Shown here piece by piece: positions 15,679 to 24,031 of a stretch of DNA of 64,000 nt. The notes under the pieces are model-generated. The model ran no database searches. It worked only from the letters and a program-made list of their open reading frames with translations, and had not been told where the DNA came from. Position numbers and translations under genes: made by a program. Within the stretch, counting starts at the first letter, position 1. Each line of letters begins with the position of its first letter. The DNA is from Vescimonas sanitatis (GTDB lineage Bacteria > Bacillota > Clostridia > Oscillospirales > Oscillospiraceae). The stretch covers positions 62,001 to 126,000 of the forward strand of contig NZ_JBMGPW010000002.1 in the NCBI RefSeq assembly GCF_049060325.1, in the 5' to 3' direction.

Positions 15679-16461
15679 ATGAGAGAGATAAAGGACACCG
15701 AGAACAGACGGCCGCTGCCCGACGCCGAGGCGGACGGCATCATCGAGGGCCGCAACGCGGTCATCGAGGCCCTGCGGACGGAGACGGCCATCGATAAAAT
15801 TTACATCGCCAAGGGCGAGACGGATAAGACGCTGGGGCACATCGCCTCCAAGGCCCGCGCCGCGGGTATCGTGGTGGTGGACGCCGACCGGCGGAAGCTG
15901 GACGCCATGAGCCGCACCCATGCCCACCAGGGGGTCATCGCTCTGGCGGCCGTGCGGGAGTACGCCACGGTGGAGCAGATCCTGCAGTCCGCCGCCGACA
16001 AGGGCGAGGCGCCGCTGCTGGTGGTGTGCGACGAGATATCCGACCCCCACAACCTGGGCGCGATCCTGCGTACCGCCGAGTGCGCCGGGGCCCATGGGGT
16101 CGTCATTCCCAAGCGGCGCAGCGCGGGGCTGACGGCCATCGTGGCAAAGACCTCCGCCGGCGCGGTGAGCTATATCCCGGTGGCGCGGGTGCCCAACATC
16201 CCGGCGCTGCTGAAGGACCTGAAAAAGCAGGGCGTGTGGGTGTTCGGCACGGCGGCGGACGGGAATACCACGCTGTACAATGCCGATCTGAAGGGGCCGG
16301 CGGCCATTGTCATCGGCTCCGAGGGGACGGGCATGACCCGCCTGGCGGCGGAGAATTGCGATTTTCTGGTGAGCATCCCCATGAAAGGAAAGATATCCTC
16401 ACTGAACGCCAGCGCGGCGGCGGCCATACTGCTGTACGAGGCTGTGCGGCAGCGGGGATAA
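15679..16461 (+). CDS. rlmB: TrmH/SpoU family rRNA 2'-O-methyltransferase (RlmB type)
   Basis: The 260-residue protein combines an N-terminal substrate-binding domain (IIEGRNAVIEAL) with a C-terminal SPOUT knot. The three SpoU motifs are present: ISDPHNLGAILRTAECAGAHG, VIGSEGTGM and SIPMKGKISSLNASAAAAI. RlmB methylates the 2'-OH of G2251 in 23S rRNA; other TrmH targets cannot be excluded. I chose the ATG at 15679 (CGAGGT site, eight-base spacing) over the in-frame ATG at 15658. It leads a transcript with the pseudo-ATPase gene 42 bases downstream. Confidence 0.88.
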   Translation: MREIKDTENRRPLPDAEADGIIEGRNAVIEALRTETAIDKIYIAKGETDKTLGHIASKARAAGIVVVDADRRKLDAMSRTHAHQGVIALAAVREYATVEQILQSAADKGEAPLLVVCDEISDPHNLGAILRTAECAGAHGVVIPKRRSAGLTAIVAKTSAGAVSYIPVARVPNIPALLKDLKKQGVWVFGTAADGNTTLYNADLKGPAAIVIGSEGTGMTRLAAENCDFLVSIPMKGKISSLNASAAAAILLYEAVRQRG

Positions 16462-16503
16462 CGGAAAGCGACGCAGAACAGGAAGAAAACAGGAAAGAAC
16501 AGC

Positions 16504-18612
16504 ATGAGAAGGCGACGGGACGAGGAGCTATACGGCGCGTTCGACGAGCAGGAGGACGAGCTTTCACTGGAGGCCATTCTTGCCGAGTACGGCAAGGGTG
16601 GGCGTCAGCCTGTCCCGACGGAGGAAGCGGCGATACCGAAGACGCCGACAGAGGAAAGGGCTCCCGTGCCGGTATCGGAGGCAGTACCGCCATCTGAGAC
16701 GGAGGCTCCGTCGGAGCCCGCTGCCCCGGAGAAAAACGAGCCGGAATACGAGGCCCCCGCGCCGGATCGGGTGGCGTTGAAGGATATCATGTCCCAGACG
16801 GTGGACGCGGTGCTGGAGGACGAGGATGACGGCGTCATCGCCCAGCCGGTGCCCCTGCGGGAACGCTTTGCGGCACTGCTGGAGAGGCTTCGCCGTCCGG
16901 CAGCGGAGCAGAAGCGCCGTCCGGCTTTTCAGGACACCGAGCAGCTGTTCGACGAGCCGGAGGAGGAACCGGAGCCGGAGGAACCACCGGAGCCGGAGCC
17001 CCTGCCGGAGGACGTGCTGCGGGATGCCAAGCGCCGGTGCAGCCGGCTGCGCGGCGGACTGATATGGGGGATGCTCCCGGCACTGGCACTGGTGGCCGCG
17101 GCGGTGCTGCAGGAGCTGGAAAAGCTGCCGTCGGCATGGCTGGACGAGTCGCTGCTGCGGTGCGCCGCCCTGGGGGCGGGGCTGTTGCTGACGGCGCTGG
17201 CCTGTATGCCGGTGTGGAAGCAGGCCGTGTCGCTGCTGCGTGAGGGAAGGGCGGGCTGTGAACTGTGTGCCGCTGTCGCCGTGCTGACGCAGCTGATCTG
17301 CTGTGTGTGCGGCATGGTCACGGGCAGTACCCGGGCCACACCCTATGCCGCCGCCGGCGCGCTGCTGATCCTGGCCTGCCAGTGGGGGCTGTACCTGGAG
17401 GCGTCGGCACTGCGGAACGCCTATCACCTGCTGGTGCTCAACGGCACCGTGCCCTATGTGGCGTCGGTGACGGCGGCGGGCGTATGCAGGCAGCAGGGGA
17501 CGGCAGAGGGCTTTTACCGTCTGTGCAGCAAGCCCGATCCGGCGCGGAGATGGCAGAATTACGCCCTGCCGCTGGTGCTGGCCACGGCGGCGGTGCTGTC
17601 CGGCGTGGTGTGCTTTTCCGGCGGGAATATGAGCGATTTCCCCTGGGTGCTGACGGCGCTGACCACCGCCGGCGCGGGGCTGGGGATCCCCCTCAGCGGG
17701 GCCCTGCCCATGTACTATCTGTCCCGGCGGCTGAGCCGCAGCGGTTGCGCCGCCGCAGGCTATGCCGGGGCGAAGGCGGTCAGCCGGCCGCGGCGGCTGG
17801 TGCTGACGGACGATGATCTGTTCCCGGCGGGAACGGTGACACTGAACGGCTATAAGGTCTTCGGCGAGGAGCGCAGCCGCGCGGTGTCCTACGCCGCGTC
17901 GGTAGCCAGGGCGGCGGACAGCAGCCTGACGCCGCTGCTGGAGCGCCAGCTCACCGCCGAGGGCGGCTTCCGCCTGCCGGTGGAGTGGGTGAACTACTGC
18001 GAGGAGGGCGGCGTGGAGGCCAATATCCGGGGCGAAACGGTGCTCATGGGCAGTGCGTACTTTATGAAAAAGCGCAAGGTGGCCCTGCCCCGGGATATGA
18101 AGCTGTCTACCGGCGTGTTTCTGGCGGTAGACGGGGCGCTGACAGCGGTGTTTGCCGTGAAATATCAGCCCTCCCGCAACGCGGAATGGGCCCTGCGGAC
18201 GCTGAAGCGGTTTCACATCGTGCCGGTGCTGGCCGTGCGAAGCGGCAACGTGACACCGGGGCTGATCAAGCGGAAATTCGGCGTGGATGCCAAGCCGGTG
18301 TATCCGGACGTGTCCACGCGGCTGGCGCTGGCCCAGCTGGCGGAGCAGCAGGGCGAGCAGCCCTGCGTGGCCATCTGCCGGGAGGGGCTCATGCCGCTGG
18401 TGGAGTCTGTGGCCGGGAGCCGCCGGGCGGTGAAGGCTGTACGGACCGCCACCCTCCTTAGCTACATCGGCGCGGCGGCAGGCGTGGCGCTGGCCTACTA
18501 TCTCACCTCTGTGGGAAATTTCGCCCTGCTGACGCCCATTGCCATGGTGCTGTATCAGGTGCTGTGGCTGCTGCCGACGCTATTGCTGGCGGGGCTGGTG
18601 AAGCACTATTGA
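16504..18612 (+). CDS. P-type-ATPase-like membrane protein lacking all catalytic motifs
   Basis: Residues 1-175 are acidic, Pro/Glu-rich and probably disordered. Hydrophobic segments lie near 185-205, 220-238, 255-272, 282-298, 355-372, 382-402, 650-670 and 675-697, a metal (P1B) pump arrangement. After the CPC-like helix GIPLSGALP (394-402) comes a stretch that aligns with the linker to the phosphorylation site, but DKTGT is replaced by LTDDDLFPAG (434-443). Later GETVLMGSAYF (510-520) aligns with the nucleotide domain; TGDN is replaced by VRSGN (578-582) and GDGxND by CREGLM (625-630). It should therefore not pump by ATP-driven phosphorylation. 702 residues, no frameshift, co-transcribed with rlmB. 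Function unknown. Confidence 0.8.
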   Translation: MRRRRDEELYGAFDEQEDELSLEAILAEYGKGGRQPVPTEEAAIPKTPTEERAPVPVSEAVPPSETEAPSEPAAPEKNEPEYEAPAPDRVALKDIMSQTVDAVLEDEDDGVIAQPVPLRERFAALLERLRRPAAEQKRRPAFQDTEQLFDEPEEEPEPEEPPEPEPLPEDVLRDAKRRCSRLRGGLIWGMLPALALVAAAVLQELEKLPSAWLDESLLRCAALGAGLLLTALACMPVWKQAVSLLREGRAGCELCAAVAVLTQLICCVCGMVTGSTRATPYAAAGALLILACQWGLYLEASALRNAYHLLVLNGTVPYVASVTAAGVCRQQGTAEGFYRLCSKPDPARRWQNYALPLVLATAAVLSGVVCFSGGNMSDFPWVLTALTTAGAGLGIPLSGALPMYYLSRRLSRSGCAAAGYAGAKAVSRPRRLVLTDDDLFPAGTVTLNGYKVFGEERSRAVSYAASVARAADSSLTPLLERQLTAEGGFRLPVEWVNYCEEGGVEANIRGETVLMGSAYFMKKRKVALPRDMKLSTGVFLAVDGALTAVFAVKYQPSRNAEWALRTLKRFHIVPVLAVRSGNVTPGLIKRKFGVDAKPVYPDVSTRLALAQLAEQQGEQPCVAICREGLMPLVESVAGSRRAVKAVRTATLLSYIGAAAGVALAYYLTSVGNFALLTPIAMVLYQVLWLLPTLLLAGLVKHY

Positions 18613-18755
18613 TCCCGGGGGAATTTTGTGCCCTGCCTGCGCCAGCCCTTCTCGACGTATACCCGATACGCCGTCGCCGGTCTGTCATCGGCAGGACGGA
18701 AGATCTCTCCGATGTGGGGAGATAGTTCGCTAATGGCAGAAAGGGAAGCGCACAT

Positions 18756-19376
18756 ATGGAAAAGTACAGGACAACACTGCCGGCGGGGTATCGGGAAGTC
18801 GATGTCATCGATATAAAGAACGACAAAAGAGTGAGGGTGTGGGGAGATATCCTCTCCGTACTGCTGATGGCGGCCACGGTAGGTGTCGGCTGTCTTGTCG
18901 TGCCGTTGTCGGAGCTGATACGCTTTGATCATACGGATTTGGCAGCGCTGCTGTCCGTGCTCCTGCGGCTGCTCGCCGCGGGCCTGGGTGGGGTCGCCGT
19001 GATCGTGCTGACCTGTCTGCTGGCCGCGGCCGCCATGCGTTGGTGCGGGGCGGAAAAGACGAATTTCGGCATTACCAAAGGGTTGGTCTGTACGGTGGGC
19101 TGTGACGGATATTTCAGCCGTGGGGCATATGCGCGGTACACCCTGACCGCGCCGGCGATACTTTTTGCGGTGATCCTGTTGGCGGCGCTGGCGCTGCCGC
19201 GAAGCTGGTTCTGGGTGGCGTGGTTCTGGCAGATGAACAATATAAGCCTGATGGGAATGACCCTGTATATGCACCGAAGGCTGCGCCGCCTGCCGGAGGA
19301 TATATGGATACAGGACGGCGGGACGGTCGTAACGGTATATGCGCCGCGGGACATTGGCGAGATGAACAGAGAATGA
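18756..19376 (+). CDS. DUF3267-like integral membrane protein
   Basis: The 206-residue protein has four hydrophobic segments (about 30-50, 68-92, 130-148, 150-165). The middle segment FSRGAYARYTLTAPAIL and the C-terminal phrase IWIQDGGTVVTVYAP resemble DUF3267 membrane proteins, some of which are predicted zincins; here no HExxH is present, so a protease role is unsupported. An AAAGGGA site precedes the ATG. It lies 143 bases after the pseudo-ATPase gene; no promoter is convincing in that gap, so shared transcription is possible. Confidence 0.6.
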   Translation: MEKYRTTLPAGYREVDVIDIKNDKRVRVWGDILSVLLMAATVGVGCLVVPLSELIRFDHTDLAALLSVLLRLLAAGLGGVAVIVLTCLLAAAAMRWCGAEKTNFGITKGLVCTVGCDGYFSRGAYARYTLTAPAILFAVILLAALALPRSWFWVAWFWQMNNISLMGMTLYMHRRLRRLPEDIWIQDGGTVVTVYAPRDIGEMNRE

Positions 19377-19400
19377 CACCGTTGGTTGTACAAAGTGACG

Positions 19401-19431
19401 AAAAGTGCGGGATACTCCCGCACTTTTCCCA
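19401..19431 (+). terminator. Terminator before EF-G-like gene
   Basis: A twelve-base-pair stem (19401-19412 with 19416-19427) with AAAA and TTTT in its flanks, so it may act both ways. Confidence 0.7.
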
Positions 19432-19450
19432 CAAATATCTAAATTAGAGG

Positions 19451-19479
19451 TTGTCAGGCTTGAAGAAATACTATATAAT
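19451..19479 (+). promoter_or_regulatory. Promoter of EF-G-like gene
   Basis: TTGTCA (19451-19456), a 17-base spacer and a perfect TATAAT (19474-19479). The 65-base leader contains a short GTCCGC/GCGGAC hairpin. Confidence 0.75.
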
Positions 19480-19550
19480 CGGTACGTTGAGCTACTGTCC
19501 GCGGCTGTGGGCGGCGGACTTCAAGAAAATGAAGGGAGAACATCATCACT

Positions 19551-21602
19551 ATGACTGCTAACGACATTCGCAATATCGCCCTGCTGGGTCACGGAGGCTC
19601 CGGCAAGACCTCTCTGGCTGAGCAGATGCTGTTTATGACCAAGGGTACTGACCGTCTGGGCAAGACCGCCGACGGCAACACCACCTGCGACTATGATGCC
19701 GAGGAGATCAAGCGCCAGATATCCATCTCCCTGGCCTTTGCCCCCGTGCAGTATAAGGGCAAGAAGATCAACGTCATGGACGCCCCCGGCAACTTCGATT
19801 TCTCCGGCGAGGCCGTGTGCGCCATCCGCGCCGCCGAGTGCGCCGTCATCGTGGGCAATGCCAAGGACGGCCTGTCCGTGGGTATGGAGCGTACCTGGAA
19901 GATGCTGGGCAAGAAGCCCCGGATGATGTTCATCAACCGCGTGGAGGAGGCCAACTCCGACTACGCGTCCTGCATTGAGGCCATCAAGGCCAAGTACGGC
20001 ACCGCCATCGCCCCCATCGTGGCCACCAAGGCCGACGCCAACAAGGCTGTCACCGTCATCGTGGACCTGCTGCACAACAAGGCTTACGACGCCAAGGGCG
20101 AGTGCGCCATCCCCGGCGACATGGCCGACGAGGTGGAGGCCCTGCGCGCTGAGCTGATGGAGGCCGCCGCCGGCGCCGACGAGGAGCTGATGGAGAAGTT
20201 CTTCGAGACCATGGAGCTGTCCGCCGAGGATATGGCCAAGGGCCTGAAGATCGGTGTGCGCGACGGCAGCGTGTGCCCCGTGCTGTGCGGCTCCGCCGTT
20301 ACCGGTATGGGCGTGGATATGCTGATGCAGACCATCGTGGATCTGGTGCCCGTGGCCACCGATATGCCCGCCGAGGCCGCCGAGGACGATGACGGCAACG
20401 CCATCGAGGTCGCCTATGACCCCAACGGCCCCACCGCTGCCTTCGTGTTCAAGACCATCTCCGACCAGTACGGCAAGTTCTCCATGATCAAGGTCATCCG
20501 CGGCAAGGTCACCAGCGATATGTCCCTGTATAACATGACCACCGGCAACACCGAGAAGCTGGGCCGCCTGTACACCATGAAGGGCAAGAAGGCCGAGGAG
20601 ACCAAGGAGATCTGCTGCGGCGACATCGGCGCCATCGGCAAGATGGACAAGGTCAAGACCGGCGACACCCTGTGCGAGCCCAAGACCTATGTGAAGTTCG
20701 CGCCGCTGGCCTTTGCCCCCGCCTGCTACGAGCGCGCCATCTCCCCCAAGACCAAGCAGGAGATCGAGAAGCTGGGCACCGGCCTGAACAAGCTGAACGA
20801 GGAGGATCCCACCTTCTCCGTCACCAACAACGCCGAGACCCATCAGACCGTGATCTCCGGCGCCGGCGACATCCAGATCGACGTGCTGTGCAGTAAGCTG
20901 AAGAGCCGCTTCGGCGTGGACGCGGAGCTGGATACTCCCCGCGTGGCCTATCGCGAGAAGATCCGCAGCACCGTCCGCAAGCAGGGCCGCTATAAGAAGC
21001 AGACCGGCGGCAGCGGTCAGTTCGGCGATGTCCATATCATTTTCGAGCCCCAGACTGAGCAGGAGGATATGATCTTCGAGGAGAACGTGTTTGGCGGCTC
21101 CGTGCCCAAGAACTACTTCCCCGCCGTGGAAAAGGGCCTGCGCGAGAGCTGCCTGCACGGCGTGCTGGCCGGCTATCCCGTGGTGTTCCTGAAGGCCACC
21201 CTGGTGGATGGTTCCTACCACCCCGTTGACTCCTCCGAAATCGCGTTCAAGCTGGCTGCCAACCTGGCCTTCAAGGCCGCGCTGCCCGAGGCCAAGCCCG
21301 TGCTGATGGAGCCCATTGGTGAGCTGAAGGTCACCATCCCCGACAGCTATCTGGGCGATGTGATGGGCGATCTGAATAAGCGCCGCGGCCGTGTGATGGG
21401 CATGAACCCCACCGGTGACGGCGAGCAGGTGCTGGAGGCTGAGGTCCCCATGGCCGAGATGATGAGCTACGCCATCGATCTGCGATCCATGACCCAGTCC
21501 CGCGGTACGTTCACCTTCAACTTCGTCCGCTACGAGGATTGCCCCGCCGCGGCGCAGGAGAAGGCTATTGCCGAGGCTAAGGCGCTGGCCGAGGCCGAGT
21601 AA
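19551..21602 (+). CDS. Elongation factor G-like translational GTPase paralog
   Basis: The 683-residue protein has all EF-G domains (GTPase, beta barrel, III, IV and V) and domain IV/V segments such as RGRVMGM and FGDVHIIFEP. It belongs to the EF-G-like subfamily starting GHGGSGKTSL (G1, residues 13-22) rather than AHIDAGKTT. The G3 motif reads DAPGNFDF (77-84) where EF-G has DTPGHVDF, so the catalytic His is Asn; G4 reads NRVE (129-132) instead of NKMD. GTP hydrolysis or nucleotide selectivity may be altered. Codon choice is extremely biased, as in highly expressed genes, and the promoter is strong, so it is not a decayed copy. Confidence 0.85.
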   Translation: MTANDIRNIALLGHGGSGKTSLAEQMLFMTKGTDRLGKTADGNTTCDYDAEEIKRQISISLAFAPVQYKGKKINVMDAPGNFDFSGEAVCAIRAAECAVIVGNAKDGLSVGMERTWKMLGKKPRMMFINRVEEANSDYASCIEAIKAKYGTAIAPIVATKADANKAVTVIVDLLHNKAYDAKGECAIPGDMADEVEALRAELMEAAAGADEELMEKFFETMELSAEDMAKGLKIGVRDGSVCPVLCGSAVTGMGVDMLMQTIVDLVPVATDMPAEAAEDDDGNAIEVAYDPNGPTAAFVFKTISDQYGKFSMIKVIRGKVTSDMSLYNMTTGNTEKLGRLYTMKGKKAEETKEICCGDIGAIGKMDKVKTGDTLCEPKTYVKFAPLAFAPACYERAISPKTKQEIEKLGTGLNKLNEEDPTFSVTNNAETHQTVISGAGDIQIDVLCSKLKSRFGVDAELDTPRVAYREKIRSTVRKQGRYKKQTGGSGQFGDVHIIFEPQTEQEDMIFEENVFGGSVPKNYFPAVEKGLRESCLHGVLAGYPVVFLKATLVDGSYHPVDSSEIAFKLAANLAFKAALPEAKPVLMEPIGELKVTIPDSYLGDVMGDLNKRRGRVMGMNPTGDGEQVLEAEVPMAEMMSYAIDLRSMTQSRGTFTFNFVRYEDCPAAAQEKAIAEAKALAEAE

Positions 21603-21611
21603 ATTGAAATG

Positions 21612-21647
21612 AGGAGCCCGGTACGCTGTGCGTACCGGGCTCCTTTG
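21612..21647 (+). terminator. Terminator of EF-G-like gene
   Basis: A fifteen-base-pair stem (21612-21626 with 21630-21644) and a short T-containing tail. Confidence 0.6.
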
Positions 21648-21718
21648 CATATTTTCCGCACCGATAGGGGAGGCTAACAGGCACTGGAAAATTTTTTTAA
21701 AAAAATGCAAAAAACCTC

Positions 21719-21775
21719 TTTACAAATCCAAACGGGTGTGCTACTATACTAATGAAAACGATAATTGTTAGCAAC
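21719..21775 (+). promoter_or_regulatory. Promoter and Fur/PerR-type operator
   Basis: TTTACA (21719-21724), a 17-base spacer and TACTAT (21742-21747) form a promoter. Just downstream, an AT-rich imperfect inverted repeat with arms CTAAT and ATTGTTAG (about 21749-21772) includes GATAATTGTTA, similar to Fur-family boxes. Autoregulation of the next gene is the likely reading. Confidence 0.55.
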
Positions 21776-21793
21776 AAGAAAGGAGCGCCGCAG

Positions 21794-22180
21794 ATGGATA
21801 ACACACGGTACAGCCCCAAGCGGGACGCCATACTGCAATGCCTGCGCTCCACCACCTGCCACCCATCGGCGGAGTGGGTGTACAGCCAGCTGAAGCCCCG
21901 CATACCCGACCTCTCTCTGGCCACCGTCTACCGCAATCTGGCGCGGTTCCGGGCGGAGGGCGCGGTGCAGGTCATCGGCTGTGTGGACGGCGAGGATCGC
22001 TACGACGGTGACACCGCCCCCCACGGGCACTTCGTCTGCCGCACCTGCGGCGCGGTCATCGACCTGCCGCCCATCCCGGTGGAGCTGCCGGATATGACAG
22101 CTGTGGGCGAGGCGGACAGCTGCGGCGTCGTGTTCTACGGCCGCTGCAACGGCTGCCTGGCCGAGAAGAAAACCAGTTGA
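21794..22180 (+). CDS. perR: Fur family regulator, PerR-like
   Basis: The 128-residue protein has the Fur winged-helix fold: LRSTTCHPSAEWVYSQL and LSLATVYRNLARFRAEGAV as recognition region. The C-terminal part has the HGHFVC segment with metal-sensing His residues and two CxxC pairs (CRTC, CNGC) for structural zinc. Gene context, next to a peroxide-reducing rubrerythrin, supports PerR rather than Fur or Zur. The ATG at 21794 has an AAAGGA site and follows the operator; the earlier in-frame ATG lies inside the operator. Confidence 0.85.
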   Translation: MDNTRYSPKRDAILQCLRSTTCHPSAEWVYSQLKPRIPDLSLATVYRNLARFRAEGAVQVIGCVDGEDRYDGDTAPHGHFVCRTCGAVIDLPPIPVELPDMTAVGEADSCGVVFYGRCNGCLAEKKTS

Positions 22181-22249
22181 CAAATGCCGCTGCGGCGGCG
22201 TCAAAATAACAAACACAACGACATGAATACATTTATGGAGGTAACGATT

Positions 22250-22819
22250 ATGAAGAAGTGGGTCTGTCCTGTTTGCGGTTATGTTCACGAGGGTGATGTT
22301 CCCCCCGCCGAGTGCCCGGTCTGCCACGTCAGCGGCGACAAGTTCCTGCTGCAGTCTGAGGAGAAGTCCTGGGCCGCCGAGCACATCGTGGGCGTAGGCA
22401 AGGTCTTTGGCGACGATGTCCCCGAGGATGTCCGCAAGGAGATCATCGACGGTCTGCGCGCCAACTTCGAGGGCGAGTGCTCCGAGGTCGGTATGTATCT
22501 GGCCATGGCCCGTGTGGCCCACCGCGAGGGCTATCCCGAGATCGGCCTGTACTGGGAGAAGGCCGGCCTGGAGGAGGCCGAGCACGCCGCCAAGTTCGCC
22601 GAGCTGCTGGGCGAGGTCATCACTGACAGCACCAAGAAAAACCTGGAGATGCGCGTGGATGCCGAGAACGGCGCGACCGCCGGCAAGTTCGAGCTGGCGA
22701 AGCTGGCCAAGAAGTACAACCTGGACGCCATCCACGACACCGTCCACGAGATGGCCCGCGACGAAGCCCGCCACGGCAAGGCCTTCGAGGGTCTGCTGAA
22801 CCGCTACTTCGGCAAGTAA
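22250..22819 (+). CDS. Reverse rubrerythrin (NADH peroxidase type)
   Basis: The 189-residue protein has an N-terminal rubredoxin domain (KKWVCPVCGYVHEG, then PAECPVCH, four Cys) followed by a four-helix di-iron domain with EGECSEVG, EEAEHAAKFAEL and ARDEARHGKAF supplying Glu/His ligands. Rubredoxin first and ferritin-like second is the reverse order to classical rubrerythrin; such proteins reduce hydrogen peroxide with electrons from NADH via partner reductases in anaerobes. It is 69 bases after the PerR-like gene on the same strand and has a GGAGGT site. Codon use suggests high expression. Confidence 0.92.
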   Translation: MKKWVCPVCGYVHEGDVPPAECPVCHVSGDKFLLQSEEKSWAAEHIVGVGKVFGDDVPEDVRKEIIDGLRANFEGECSEVGMYLAMARVAHREGYPEIGLYWEKAGLEEAEHAAKFAELLGEVITDSTKKNLEMRVDAENGATAGKFELAKLAKKYNLDAIHDTVHEMARDEARHGKAFEGLLNRYFGK

Positions 22820-22838
22820 GCAAGTTTGATAAGATAGA

Positions 22839-22868
22839 AAAGCAGGGAGCGTTTCGCTCCCTGCTTTT
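22839..22868 (+). terminator. Terminator of perR-rubrerythrin operon
   Basis: A ten-base-pair stem (22841-22850 with 22856-22865) followed by a short T-run. Confidence 0.75.
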
Positions 22869-22899
22869 GCTGCTCCGGCCTCGTGTCAGCCGGCCATGA

Positions 22900-22990
22900 T
22901 CTCGAATTTCAGCACGCCCTCTGCTACGGCGGGGACGGGGGAGTTTTACGCCGCCTGCGGGCGGGGACACCTCATCCGCTCCCAGGGGGA
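22900..22990 (-). repeat. Degenerate dispersed repeat fragment
   Basis: Read leftward, this gene-free stretch contains ATGAGGTGTC, then a CGCAGGCGGCGTAAA-like block, then CCCCCGT and CCCCGCCG. The same series of blocks, with small differences, occurs rightward at about 45528-45575. This looks like a dispersed intergenic repeat of which only a part is kept here. Confidence 0.45.
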
Positions 22991-23002
22991 AGGCGTGGGA
23001 GG

Positions 23003-23887
23003 TCAGTTCTCGCCGTTTTCGGCCACCCAGCGGCGGACGTAGTCCACGAAGCGGCGGGTGGAGGCGGACTGGGCCTTTTCATCCTTGACGGCGATGCCGA
23101 TGTTGCGGTAGAAGCGCTCGGGGGCGTGGCAGGCGGCCACGGGATAGGGGCTGCGGCGGACCATCAGCTCCGGCAGGAGGCTGATGCCCAGGCCCTTGGA
23201 CACCATGGCCAGGATGGTGCGGTCCTCGCGGGCGGTGTATTTCACGTTGGGGTGGACGCCCATGGCGTCCAGGGCGGCGGTAAGCTCATAGTCGCGGCCC
23301 TCCTCCAGACGGATGAAGGGCTCGGCGGACAGGGCCGACAGGGGAAAAGCCGCCGCGTCCGCCAACGGGTGGCCGCAGGGGACGACCACCAACAGCTCAT
23401 CCCGGTACAGGGGGTGGGCGCAGAGGGATTTTGCTGAGGGCAGGCGCAGGAAGCCGCAGTCTACCTTGCCCTGGAGGATCCACTCCTCGGTCTGGCCGTA
23501 GAAATCGGCATCCACCACCTCGAACTCGATGTTGGGGTAGACGTCGCCGAAGCTTTTGAGGATGGAGGGGAGCCACTGGGCGGAGACGCTGGAGAAGGTG
23601 GCCACCTTGACCAGACCGGCGTCCAGGCCCTTCAGGTCCGCCGCGGACTGCATGAGGGCATGGTGGGCGGCGCAGAGGGCCTCGACCCGGGGCAGCAGCG
23701 CGCGGCCGTCAGCCGTCAGCACCACGCCGCCGCGGTTGCGGCTGAGCAGCGTGATTCCCAGCTCGTCCTCCAGCGCCTGGACGGCGTGGCTGACGCCGGA
23801 CTGGGTGAAGTTCAGCTCCTCCGCCGCCCGGGAGAAGCTGCCGCACTCCACGGTCTTGAGGAACATCTGGTATTTGGATACGCTCAT
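23003..23887 (-). CDS. LysR family transcriptional regulator
   Basis: The 294-residue protein begins with a canonical LysR winged helix (FLKTVECGSFSRAAEELNFTQSGVSHAVQALEDELGI split over residues 9-45) and continues with a two-lobe substrate-binding domain of normal length. The ligand is unknown. An AGGAGGT site supports the ATG. It is divergent from the small zinc-ribbon gene across a 144-base intergenic region holding promoters for both; LysR regulators often control the divergent neighbour. Confidence 0.9.
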   Translation of the reverse strand: MSVSKYQMFLKTVECGSFSRAAEELNFTQSGVSHAVQALEDELGITLLSRNRGGVVLTADGRALLPRVEALCAAHHALMQSAADLKGLDAGLVKVATFSSVSAQWLPSILKSFGDVYPNIEFEVVDADFYGQTEEWILQGKVDCGFLRLPSAKSLCAHPLYRDELLVVVPCGHPLADAAAFPLSALSAEPFIRLEEGRDYELTAALDAMGVHPNVKYTAREDRTILAMVSKGLGISLLPELMVRRSPYPVAACHAPERFYRNIGIAVKDEKAQSASTRRFVDYVRRWVAENGEN

Positions 23888-23917
23888 GGCGGGACCTCCT
23901 GTACAGTCGCTGTCGCT

Positions 23918-23947
23918 ATTATATCATACTTTTTCTCATACTTGCAA
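23918..23947 (-). promoter_or_regulatory. Promoter of LysR gene
   Basis: Reading leftward, TTGCAA (23942-23947), an 18-base spacer and TATAAT (23918-23923). Confidence 0.7.
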
Positions 23948-23961
23948 ATACAATTATGCGT

Positions 23962-23990
23962 TTTACAACTGAAAACTTTTGTGGTAGTAT
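23962..23990 (+). promoter_or_regulatory. Promoter of small zinc-ribbon gene
   Basis: TTTACA (23962-23967), a 17-base spacer and TAGTAT (23985-23990). Confidence 0.65.
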
Positions 23991-24031
23991 AAGGACAATG
24001 AAACAAAACAACAATATGGAGGTAATAAGTT

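Noticed and set aside
22880..22930. Leftward reading VAEGVLKFEIMAG followed by a stop, like the end of a protein
   Set aside because: No start and only a dozen residues; overlaps the repeat fragment.
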